Part shown: piece by piece, positions 34,501 to 42,129 of the stretch
Layout: the number at the start of each line of letters is the position of its first letter
Numbering within the stretch: the stretch's first letter is position 1
Origin: Streptomyces sp. NBC_00247
GTDB taxonomy: Bacteria; Actinomycetota; Actinomycetes; Streptomycetales; Streptomycetaceae
Assembly: GCF_036188265.1 (NCBI RefSeq)
Contig: NZ_CP108093.1
Location: 1,674,001 to 1,738,000 of the forward strand
DNA: 64,000 bases
Direction: 5' to 3'
The notes under the pieces: generated by a model
Told to the model about the DNA's origin: nothing
Seen by the model: the letters and a program-made list of their open reading frames with translations, nothing else
Databases searched by the model: none
Made by a program: the position numbers and the translations under genes

Positions 34501-35115
34501 TCAGGTCGGGGCGGAACCGCCTTCGGCGACCGCTCGCCGGCGCTCGTAGTGTCGGGCGGCGCGGGCGCGGTTCCCGCACGACGGCTTGCACCACCCCTGC
34601 CGCCCGTGGCTCTTGACGAAATAGCGCACGCAGTGGGGTGCGGTGCAGGAGTGCAGCCGTGGGCGCTGCGGACCGCTGAGGAAGTCGATGACGGCGCGGG
34701 CCAGGGCGGCGAGGAGCCGTACGCCCGGATCGTCCTCGGTCGACAGCAGCCGGGCGACGGGAGCTCCGTCGGCGGGCCAGTCCATCTGCGGGGCGACCGG
34801 TTCCAGGGCCGCCGCCGCGTTGAGCCGGGCCGTGGCCCGGTCGACCGGCATCAGGCGGTGGGCGTCCGCCGGGCTGGGCTGAGCGGGACGGACGGCCCTC
34901 GCGAACAGGGCCCGGACCGCTTCGCGGACCTCGACGATCCGCAGCCTCAGGTCTTCGTCCGCCGCGAACTCCGCCGGGACCCGGCCGGCCAGCAGATCCC
35001 CGCACTCCTGAATCCAGCGGGTCGCCCCCGGGACGGTGGCGAGGTCGTCGGCGATGCCGCCTTCACCGTCGTGGCGGATCGTGCTCGCCAGTTCCAGTGC
35101 CAGCCAACGCTCCAC
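34501..35115 (-). CDS. CGNR zinc-finger / ABATE-domain regulator, second copy
   Basis: A protein of 204 residues with an N-terminal ABATE-like helical domain (MERWLALELASTI) and a complete CGNR finger at the C-terminus: CTAPHCVRYFVKSHGRQGWCKPSCGNR. Same family as the protein at 23676-24233, but with a canonical CGNR motif. Divergent from a metallophosphoesterase gene; the 179-base gap holds a 9-bp inverted repeat whose arms contain TAACGG, like the operator near the first copy. Confidence 0.88.
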   Translation of the reverse strand: MERWLALELASTIRHDGEGGIADDLATVPGATRWIQECGDLLAGRVPAEFAADEDLRLRIVEVREAVRALFARAVRPAQPSPADAHRLMPVDRATARLNAAAALEPVAPQMDWPADGAPVARLLSTEDDPGVRLLAALARAVIDFLSGPQRPRLHSCTAPHCVRYFVKSHGRQGWCKPSCGNRARAARHYERRRAVAEGGSAPT

Positions 35116-35173
35116 GAGACGTCTCCTTCCAGCTCCGGCTCTGCGCCCGGGTCGTCGGCCTCCATCCTCACAC

Positions 35174-35205
35174 CTCTAACGGAAAACCAAAAACTACCGT
35201 TAGAG
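35174..35205. promoter_or_regulatory. Palindromic operator in the CGNR / phosphoesterase divergent region
   Basis: CTCTAACGG (35174-35182) and CCGTTAGAG (35197-35205) are perfect inverted copies 14 bases apart, with an A-rich centre. They share the TAACG/CGTTA core with the operators at 23616-23666. Confidence 0.75.
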
Positions 35206-35294
35206 TCTGCGGCGGGTGGTGGCATCCGGGCGACACGTGCCGTGCCGCCGCACGTGCGGCGGCCGAAGCCGACGCGACCGAGGGAGACGACGGA

Positions 35295-36038
35295 ATGACT
35301 CTGCTGCTCGCACAGATCAGCGACCTGCACCTCGACGGCAGCGAGCGGGCGACCCTGCGTGCCACCCGCGTCATGGACCACCTGCGGGCCCTGCCCCGGC
35401 CGGTCGACGCCCTTCTGGTCACCGGGGACATCGCCGACCACGGCGACGAGGCCGAATACGAGGAAGCGGCCCGGATACTCGCCGCCCCCTTCCCGGTGCT
35501 CATGTGCCCCGGCAACCACGACGAGCGCGCCGCCTACCGCAAGGCCCTGCTCGAAGAGGCGCCCGGCCACGGCCCCGTCAACCGGGCCCACCACATCGGC
35601 GGCACCACGATCCTGATGTGCGACTCCACCATTCCGGGCCGCGACGAGGGCCGTCTCGACGCGGAGACGCTCACCTGGATCGGCACCACTCTCGCCGCGC
35701 TGCCCGAGGACGCCCCGGCGCTGATCGCCTTCCACCAGCCGCCGGTCCGGCTCCACCACCCGCTGCCCGACTCCTTCATGCTCGAAGAGCCCGGCGAGCT
35801 CGCCGCCCTGCTCGACGCGTATCCGCAGATCACCGCGGTCCTCACCGGACACGCCCACACCGCGGCCGCCTCCACCTTCGCGGGGCGTCCGCTGATCGTC
35901 GGCCCGGCCGTCACCTGGACCCTGCGCCTGCCCTGGGAAGGCGACGAGCCCGCGGACCGCGAGCAGCCCCCCGGCCTCGCCTTCCACGTCCTGGACGACG
36001 ACCGGCGCCTGACCACCCACTACCGCGTCGTGGTCTGA
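35295..36038 (+). CDS. CpdA-like metallophosphoesterase (3',5'-cAMP phosphodiesterase type)
   Basis: A protein of 247 residues: ISDLHLDG, VTGDIADHG, CPGNHDE, AFHQPP and TGHAHT give the complete class III cyclic-nucleotide phosphodiesterase metal set. It probably hydrolyses cAMP or another cyclic or phosphodiester substrate in the cytoplasm (no signal). GGGAG lies 8 bases before ATG 35295. Divergent from a CGNR regulator which likely controls it. A broken LysE gene follows 28 bases downstream. Confidence 0.85.
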   Translation: MTLLLAQISDLHLDGSERATLRATRVMDHLRALPRPVDALLVTGDIADHGDEAEYEEAARILAAPFPVLMCPGNHDERAAYRKALLEEAPGHGPVNRAHHIGGTTILMCDSTIPGRDEGRLDAETLTWIGTTLAALPEDAPALIAFHQPPVRLHHPLPDSFMLEEPGELAALLDAYPQITAVLTGHAHTAAASTFAGRPLIVGPAVTWTLRLPWEGDEPADREQPPGLAFHVLDDDRRLTTHYRVVV

Positions 36039-36066
36039 TCACGGAGCGGCAGCGCCTGGAGGCACC

Positions 36067-36148
36067 GTGATCCACCCGTACGCCGTCGCCGGGTTCCTGG
36101 TGGCGATGTGATCCACCCGTACGCCGTCGCCGGGTTCCTGGTGGCGAT
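36067..36148. repeat. 41-bp exact tandem duplication over the LysE start
   Basis: The unit 36067-36107 is repeated exactly at 36108-36148, starting with GTGATCCACCCGTACGCC. Because 41 is not a multiple of 3, the first copy encodes a 14-residue peptide ending at TGA 36109-36111, which overlaps the second GTG (36108). Confidence 0.97.
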
Positions 36149-36455
36149 CCTCCCGCTGATCGCCACCCCGGGAGCCGGCCTGGCCCTGCTGGTCCAGCAC
36201 GTGACCGACGCCGGGCGCCGCCGGGCCGTTCCGGTCGTCCTCGGCACGGTCACCGGCCTGTACGTCCACGCCGCTTTCGCCGTGGCAGGTCTGTCGGCCC
36301 TGGTCATGCATTCGAGCCAGGCGTTCACCGCCGTCAGACTCACCGGCGCCGCCTACCTCGTCGGCCTGGGCATCTGGACGTGGCGTTCCGCGTCGGCCGA
36401 ACGCACCACGTCGGCGGTGCTCGTCGCTCTCGGCATCCGGAGCGCGGTCGCGTAG
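36067..36455 (+). pseudogene. LysE family amino acid exporter, truncated and frameshifted
   Basis: From GTG 36108 a frame of 115 residues gives the first half of a LysE/RhtB exporter (AILPLIATPGAGLALLVQHV, TGAAYLVGLGIWTWRSA); full-length members are about 205 residues, so roughly the last 90, including the conserved NPK segment, are missing, and the final 18 residues do not look like the family. The original start, with GGAGG at 36057, is now followed by a 41-bp duplication. Reinitiation at the overlapping GTGA could still give the short product. Probably decayed, though a short functional protein cannot be excluded. Confidence 0.7.
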
Positions 36456-36495
36456 GCCCGATCCGCGCCCGGGGTGCGCCCGGCGGATACGCAGA

Positions 36496-36534
36496 CCGCC
36501 CCCGTCCGGCAGGGGGGGTGCCGGACAGGGGCGG
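36496..36534. terminator. Terminator between the LysE remnant and pruA
   Basis: Arms 36496-36511 and 36519-36534 pair over 14-15 bp with one mismatch around a 7-base G loop, 67 bases past the pruA stop. Confidence 0.7.
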
Positions 36535-36600
36535 GGTTCCGGGCGGGGCGCCGCCGCCGCGGTCGTGGTGACCGAGGGGCGGCCGGCGTCCCGGAGGGCG

Positions 36601-38232
36601 TCAGCCCTGGTGGGGGTAGGTGTACTCGGTCGGCGGGACCAGCGTCTCCTTGATGGCGCGGGTCAGCGTCCAGCGCTGCAGGTTCTGCGGGGCGCCGGCC
36701 TTGTCGTTCGTACCCGAGGCGCGGCCGCCACCGAAGGGCTGCTGGCCGACGACGGCACCGGTCGACTTGTCGTTGATGTAGAAGTTGCCCGCCGCGTAGC
36801 GGAGCTTCTCCATCGTGTGGGCCGCGGCGGCGCGGTCGCCCGCGATGACGGAACCGGTCAGGGCGTAGTCGGAGACCGACTCCATCTGGTCCAGCATCGC
36901 GTCGTACTGGTCGTCCTCGTACACGTGGACGGCGAGGATCGGGCCGAAGTACTCGGTCGTGAAGACCTCGTTCTCCGGGTCGGTGCACTCGATGACGGTC
37001 GGGCGGACGAAGTAGCCCACCGAGTCGTCGTAGGTGCCGCCCGCGACGATCGTGCACGTCGGGTCGGCTGCGGCGCGGTCGATGGCGGCCTTGTTCTTCG
37101 CGAAGGAGCGGTCGTCGATGACGGCGCCCATGAAATGCGAGAGGTCGGTGACGTCACCCATGGTGATGGCGTCGACCTCGGCCGCGAACTTCTCCTTGAA
37201 ACCGGAGTTCCAGATGGAGGCGGGGACGTAGGCGCGCGAGGACGCCGAGCACTTCTGGCCCTGGTACTCGAAGGAGCCGCGGGTCAGCGCGGTCTTCAGG
37301 ACGGCCTGGTCGGCCGACGGGTGGGCGACGACGAAGTCCTTGCCACCGGTCTCGCCGACGAGCCGCGGGTAGGTGCGGTAGTTGGCGATGTTGTTGCCGA
37401 CCGTCTTCCACAGGTGCTGGAAGGTCGGGGTCGAGCCGGTGAAATGGATACCGGCCAGGTCGCGGTGGTTCAGCGCGACCTCGGAGACCGCGATGCCGTC
37501 GCCGGTCACCAGGTTGATGACGCCCTTGGGCAGACCGGCCTCTTCCAGGAGCCGCATCAGCAGCACGGCGGCGTGGGTCTGCGTCGGGGACGGCTTCCAC
37601 ACGACGACGTTGCCCATGAGCGCCGGGGCGGTCGGCAGGTTGCCCGCGATGGCGGTGAAGTTGAAGGGCGTGATCGCGTAGACGAAGCCCTCCAGCGGGC
37701 GGTGGTCCATGCGGTTCCACACGCCGGTGGAGTTGGCCGGCGGCTGCTCGGCGAGGATCTGGCGCGCGTAGTGCACGTTGAAGCGCCAGAAGTCGACGAG
37801 CTCGCAGGGGGTGTCGATCTCGGCCTGCTGGGCGGTCTTGCCCTGGCCGAGCATGGTGGAGGCGGCCATCGTCTCGCGCCACGGGCCGGAGAGCAGCTCG
37901 GCGGCGCGCAGGATGATCGCGGCGCGGTCGTCGAAGGCCATCGCGCGCCAGGCCGGGGCGGCGGCGAGCGCGGCGTCGATCGCGTCCTGGGCGTCCTGCT
38001 CGGTGGCACCGGCGAAGGTGCCGATGACGGCGCGGTGGTTGTGCGGCTGCACGACGTCGACGCGGGCGCCGCCGCCCATCCGCTCCTCGCCACCGATGGT
38101 CATCGGGAGGTCGATCGGGTTCTCGCCGAGCTCCTTGAGCTTCGCCTCCAGGCGGGCGCGCTCGGGGGTACCCGGGGCGTAGGAGTGGACCGGCTCGTTG
38201 ACCGGCGCGGGGACCTGGGTGACAGCATCCAT
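36601..38232 (-). CDS. pruA: 1-Pyrroline-5-carboxylate dehydrogenase
   Basis: A protein of 543 residues of the aldehyde dehydrogenase superfamily. Catalytic Glu is in LVGETGGKD, catalytic Cys in GQKCSASSR, with PFGGGRASGTNDKAG near the end, the pattern of stand-alone P5C dehydrogenases. It oxidises glutamate semialdehyde to glutamate with NAD, the second step of proline breakdown. It lies 48 bases after proline dehydrogenase on the same strand, so one operon; the divergent PucR-type gene is the likely activator. Confidence 0.95.
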   Translation of the reverse strand: MDAVTQVPAPVNEPVHSYAPGTPERARLEAKLKELGENPIDLPMTIGGEERMGGGARVDVVQPHNHRAVIGTFAGATEQDAQDAIDAALAAAPAWRAMAFDDRAAIILRAAELLSGPWRETMAASTMLGQGKTAQQAEIDTPCELVDFWRFNVHYARQILAEQPPANSTGVWNRMDHRPLEGFVYAITPFNFTAIAGNLPTAPALMGNVVVWKPSPTQTHAAVLLMRLLEEAGLPKGVINLVTGDGIAVSEVALNHRDLAGIHFTGSTPTFQHLWKTVGNNIANYRTYPRLVGETGGKDFVVAHPSADQAVLKTALTRGSFEYQGQKCSASSRAYVPASIWNSGFKEKFAAEVDAITMGDVTDLSHFMGAVIDDRSFAKNKAAIDRAAADPTCTIVAGGTYDDSVGYFVRPTVIECTDPENEVFTTEYFGPILAVHVYEDDQYDAMLDQMESVSDYALTGSVIAGDRAAAAHTMEKLRYAAGNFYINDKSTGAVVGQQPFGGGRASGTNDKAGAPQNLQRWTLTRAIKETLVPPTEYTYPHQG

Positions 38233-38280
38233 GAGTGCCTTGTCTCCTTGGTTCGTCGGGGTGGGGGGTGGGAGCCGGAC

Positions 38281-39207
38281 TCAGCCCTTGGTGAGGATGG
38301 AGCGCGCGAAGAAGAGGAGGTTGGCCGGCTTCTCCGCGAGGCGGCGCATGAAGTAGCCGTACCAGTCGGTGCCGTACGCGGTGTAGACACGCATGCGGTG
38401 GCCCTCCGCGGCGAGGCGGACGTGCTCGTCGCTGCGGATGCCGTAGAGCATCTGGAACTCGTACTCGTCCAGCTTGCGGCCGGCCTGGCGGCCGAGTTCC
38501 TGGGCGATGGCGACGAGACGCGGGTCGTGCGACCCGATCATCGGGTAGCCGTCGCCCTCCATGAGGATCTTCATGATGCGGACGTACGCCTTGTCGATCT
38601 CGGCCTTGTCCTGGTACGCGACGGAGGCGGGCTCCTTGTACGCACCCTTCACGATACGCACGCGGCTGCCCGCGGCGGCGAGCCGGCGGGCGTCGTCCTC
38701 GGTGCGGAACAGGTACGCCTGGATCACGCAGCCGGTCTGCGGGAAGTCCTTCCGCAGTTCCTCGTGGATGGCGAACATCGAGTCGAGGGTGGTGTGGTCC
38801 TCGGCGTCCAGGGTGACCGTGGTGCCGATGGCCGCGGCGGCCTCGACGACCGGGCGGACGTTGGCGAGGGCCAGCTCGTGGCCGTTCTCCAGCGCCTGGC
38901 CGAACATCGAGAGCTTGACCGACATCTCGGCCTTGGTGCCGAAGCCCAGGTCCTTCAGGCGTCCGACCAGCTCCAGGTAGGCGTCGCGCGCGGCAGCGGC
39001 CTCGGCGGGCGTGGTGATGTCCTCGCCGACCACGTCGAGGGTGAGCTCCAGGCCCTTTCCGACGGATTCACGGACGACCGGGAGGACGTGGTCGACGTTC
39101 TCACCGGCGATGAAGCGGTCGACGACCTGCTTGGTGCCCGGCGCGGCCGAGATGAACCGGCGCATCCGGTCGCTGCGCGACGCGGCGAGAATCACGGGAC
39201 CCAGCAC
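38281..39207 (-). CDS. putB: Proline dehydrogenase
   Basis: A protein of 308 residues, the monofunctional FAD proline dehydrogenase of Gram-positive type: KLSMFGQALENG, LDAEDHTTLDSM, QAYLFRTEDDARRL, VKGAYKEP and FQMLYGIRSDEHV. It oxidises proline to P5C at the membrane. GTG 39207 has GGAGG 6 bases upstream. First gene of the two-gene proline operon; gene naming (putB or prodh) follows other actinobacteria. Confidence 0.93.
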   Translation of the reverse strand: MLGPVILAASRSDRMRRFISAAPGTKQVVDRFIAGENVDHVLPVVRESVGKGLELTLDVVGEDITTPAEAAAARDAYLELVGRLKDLGFGTKAEMSVKLSMFGQALENGHELALANVRPVVEAAAAIGTTVTLDAEDHTTLDSMFAIHEELRKDFPQTGCVIQAYLFRTEDDARRLAAAGSRVRIVKGAYKEPASVAYQDKAEIDKAYVRIMKILMEGDGYPMIGSHDPRLVAIAQELGRQAGRKLDEYEFQMLYGIRSDEHVRLAAEGHRMRVYTAYGTDWYGYFMRRLAEKPANLLFFARSILTKG

Positions 39208-39425
39208 GGGGCACCTCCACGAAAGTACTGATGGACGACGGGACGACTACGGGGCCGGCCGCCTGTCCTGGAGCCGGACGAAAGGCTTCGTACCGGTCCG
39301 GACCATGACAGCACGGAGAACCACGGTGAAATCTATGGATTGCACCGAACGTGTGCCATCGACAGCTGTCACGCATCCGCGCCCGCCACCTCATACATCT
39401 GTCTGAAGGGTGCGAGAATGGCGGG
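39208..39425. promoter_or_regulatory. Divergent promoter region, proline operon / PucR regulator
   Basis: It contains the 10-bp palindrome GACAGCTGTC (39361-39370), a candidate regulator site, 56 bases before the PucR start. GC falls relative to flanking genes near 39330-39410. Confidence 0.4.
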
Positions 39426-40574
39426 ATGAAAGGCGACTACCAGGAACTCGTCGACGAGATCTCCGGACTGCTGAGCGCGCCCGCCACCCTGGAGAACCGC
39501 GACTTCGGCCTGATCGCCTTCGGGGTGCACGACAGCGACGACGACACCGCCATGGACCCGGTCCGTACCCGGTCGATCCTGACCCGCCGCTCCACATCGG
39601 CGGTCCGCGCCTTCTTCGAGGGCTTCGGCATCACCCGTGCCACCGGGCCGGTCCGCATTCCGGCGGGCCCGGAAGCCGGAGTCCACCTCAGCCGGATCTG
39701 CCTCCCGGTACGCCACCGGGGTGTGGTGCTCGGTTACGTCTGGCTGCTGGACACGGTCCCCGGCCCGACCGACGAACGGCTGGCGGCGGCCATGGACGTG
39801 GCGGACCGGATCGGGGCACTCCTCGCCGACGAGGTCCGGGCCGGCGCGGACCTCTCCCGCGAGCTGGGCGCGGCCCTCACCGCGGGGCACGGCTGGCAGC
39901 GGGACATGGCGCTGACCGCGCTCCGGGAGGCGCTGGGCGCGGACGCCGACGGGCTGCACGCGGTGGTGTGCGTCTCCCCGTGGACGGCGGACGACACCCC
40001 GTCGGCGCGGACGGTCCCCTCGGCGGCGGCGCTCACGGTGGTCGCCCCGCCGGCCGGGCACGACGCGCTCTGCCTCGCCGCGCTCGTACGGCTGCGGTCC
40101 CCGGACACCCCCGGCCCCGCGGACACGGCGGCCGAGCGGCTGCGCACCGCGGCGGGCCGGGACGCGACCGCGGGGGTGGCCGACCCGCGCCGGGGTCTGG
40201 GCGAGCTGGCCGACGCCTGGCACGAGGCGGTGTCGGCGGCCCGAGCGGCGGCGGCCGAACCCCGGCTCGGCCCGGTCGCCCGGTGGTCGGGCATCGGCCC
40301 GTACCGCCTGCTGACCGCCCTGTCCCACGCCCCCGCGGGCCCCGACCCCTCGGTGGTCGCGCTGCTGGCCCCGGCCCACGCGGAGCTGGCCCGCACGGCG
40401 GAGACCTTCCTCGACCTCGCGGGGCAGGCGAGCCGGACGGCGGCCGAGCTGGGCATCCACCGTCAGACCTTGTACTACCGGCTCTCCCGGGTCCAGCAGC
40501 TCACCGGGCTCGACCTCGCCAGCGGCGAGGACCGGCTGCTGCTGCACATGGCACTGAAGCGCGCCCGGCTCTGA
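39426..40574 (+). CDS. PucR family transcriptional regulator (probable proline-operon activator)
   Basis: A protein of 382 residues. The C-terminal PucR-type helix-turn-helix is clear ([27 protein letters not shown]); the N-terminal region is a GAF-like sensory part and the middle a cyclase-like fold. Members next to proline catabolic genes (PruR type in actinobacteria) activate them in response to proline. Divergent arrangement with proline dehydrogenase supports that. ATG 39426 is taken since earlier in-frame residues are unlike the family. The stop codon lies within a 16-bp tandem repeat. Confidence 0.85.
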   Translation: MKGDYQELVDEISGLLSAPATLENRDFGLIAFGVHDSDDDTAMDPVRTRSILTRRSTSAVRAFFEGFGITRATGPVRIPAGPEAGVHLSRICLPVRHRGVVLGYVWLLDTVPGPTDERLAAAMDVADRIGALLADEVRAGADLSRELGAALTAGHGWQRDMALTALREALGADADGLHAVVCVSPWTADDTPSARTVPSAAALTVVAPPAGHDALCLAALVRLRSPDTPGPADTAAERLRTAAGRDATAGVADPRRGLGELADAWHEAVSAARAAAAEPRLGPVARWSGIGPYRLLTALSHAPAGPDPSVVALLAPAHAELARTAETFLDLAGQASRTAAELGIHRQTLYYRLSRVQQLTGLDLASGEDRLLLHMALKRARL

Positions 40575-40605
40575 GCGGGGCCGGCTCTCAGCGGGGCCGG
40601 CTCTC
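40574..40605. repeat. 16-bp tandem repeat at the end of the PucR gene
   Basis: AGCGGGGCCGGCTCTC occurs twice in a row (40574-40589, 40590-40605), and the last codons carry a partial copy, CCCGGCTCTG. It suggests slippage expansion from the coding end. Confidence 0.85.
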
Positions 40606-40633
40606 AGCGACGCCGCCGGGAACGGCCGCCGGA

Positions 40634-41155
40634 TCAGTCGCCCCGGTCCGCCTCGACGACGGGCGACGCGCTGACCAGCGCGACCATCACCAGGGGTGCG
40701 TCCCCGTCGCTGTGGCCGACGCTCACCCCCACCCAGCGGTCCCGGCCGGGCAGCGGCCCCCAGACGCGGAGGTCGCCGTAACAGTCCTCGCCGAGCAGGG
40801 CCGCGTGGAGCGGGGGCAGGGGCCGTCCCGCCTGGCGCCACACCAACGCGGGGTGCATCGCCACCCGGCGGTGCGCCCCCCATCGGACGTCCAATTCCGC
40901 TACGAGCGCTTCGAGTTGTCGCTGTGCGGCGCCTTCCGCGTCGTTCCAGTCGCTCCCGTACACGCCGGCGAGACCGTCGCCCTCCCAGAGCGGGACGATC
41001 CGGAACCCCTTTCCGGTGGTGGCCCGCCACTCCCCCGTCCCGGGGTCCCCCTCGCCGACGGTGGGCCCCGCCACGGGTACGGGCCCCGCCGCCAGCGCCG
41101 TCACGTCGGCCACGGCCCGCCCGGCGTCGAAGGGCTCCCCGGCGCGGACGCTCAC
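40634..41155 (-). CDS. Hypothetical protein, coupled to the gene upstream
   Basis: A protein of 173 residues with no signal peptide or TM helix. A soluble alpha/beta composition with WRATTGKGFRIVPLWEGDG and VWGPLPGRDRWVGVSVG. I do not recognise the family. Its GTG overlaps the stop of the upstream gene by 4 bases (GTGA), so they are co-translated. Confidence 0.65.
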   Translation of the reverse strand: MSVRAGEPFDAGRAVADVTALAAGPVPVAGPTVGEGDPGTGEWRATTGKGFRIVPLWEGDGLAGVYGSDWNDAEGAAQRQLEALVAELDVRWGAHRRVAMHPALVWRQAGRPLPPLHAALLGEDCYGDLRVWGPLPGRDRWVGVSVGHSDGDAPLVMVALVSASPVVEADRGD

Positions 41156-41853
41156 AGCACGGCCCGGTCGAGCGGACGCGGCAGCGGGCGGAGCGCGCCG
41201 GCCGCGCTCAGCGCGTCGTACGCCTCGACCACCTCGGCCGTACCGCCCAGGGCCAGTAGAACGCCTCCGCCGGGCAACTCCTCCCGCTCCGAACCGAGTC
41301 CGTCCGGGACCAGGGCCGCCCGGGCGGGCGAGAGGTAGCCGTACCGGCCGACGACCGGGTCTCCGACCGTGTAACCGGCCTCGTCCTCCAGGGCGTCGAG
41401 GAGGTCGTCGTCGCTGACGTCACCGAAGTCCGGGCCCCACACGCGCGCGAGGGCCGCGAGCAGCTCGCCCTCGGGCACGTCCGCGCCGTCCGGCGCGTCG
41501 ACGGCCACCACCACGGACTGGAGCAGGAACTCCGGTGCGCCGCCCGCAAGTCCACTGATCTCGACCCCGACTCCCGCGTCCGGTGCGGCGATCAGCCGGA
41601 GCCCGGTGCCGACCCGGTCCGACCAGTCGTCGGCGGTACGCGCCTCGCGCAGGACCTCGGCCAGCGGTTCCCGCCCCGGCGCGAGCGGGGCATCGTCCGC
41701 GCCGGACGCCCGGACACGCCGCCACGCCCAGTCAGGGCCGGTCGCGCCCCCGAGGAGCGCGGCGACCTGCCGGAGCGTCAGCTCCCAGCGCCCGGAGAGC
41801 TCTTCGACGGACTCCACCCGGGGGCCCCAGAAACCCCGCACCACACGCCGCAT
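41152..41853 (-). CDS. Hypothetical protein, first of a coupled pair
   Basis: A protein of 233 residues, acidic, no TM helix. Begins MRRVVRGFWGPRVESVEELSGRW and carries LRQVAALLGG (helical), then an acidic alpha/beta part (VWGPDFGDVSDDDLLDALED). GGAGG lies 6 bases before ATG 41853; the frame is open to 42591 but only antisense to the repeat-protein gene. It resembles the small accessory immunity/scaffold-like proteins common in Streptomyces, but no family can be named. Confidence 0.65.
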   Translation of the reverse strand: MRRVVRGFWGPRVESVEELSGRWELTLRQVAALLGGATGPDWAWRRVRASGADDAPLAPGREPLAEVLREARTADDWSDRVGTGLRLIAAPDAGVGVEISGLAGGAPEFLLQSVVVAVDAPDGADVPEGELLAALARVWGPDFGDVSDDDLLDALEDEAGYTVGDPVVGRYGYLSPARAALVPDGLGSEREELPGGGVLLALGGTAEVVEAYDALSAAGALRPLPRPLDRAVL

Positions 41854-42129
41854 CCGCTTCCTCCGTCGCCCGGTGTCCAACGCCTCTCGGGTCAGCAGAC
41901 TAAGGGTTGCCCCGTCATTCGTGGGGGATCGGTGCGCGCCGTCGGATGCGGTGGGTCGACGAGCGTCGCCCTCATCGCGTTCACGCACCGCGTTCGCGCA
42001 CGGCGGGCTGCCCGCGGCGTCGTTCGGGAGCTCCCTCAACGGCCCCGGCGCAGGGCTGCTCCCCTCGGTTCCTCGATGTGCGGGGCGGATAGGGTCGTGA
42101 ACCGGGAGTTCCACGGAGCCGGTTGACCC
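41854..42129. other. Divergent gap of 276 bases
   Basis: I see no gene, repeat or clear promoter in it. Confidence 0.4.
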
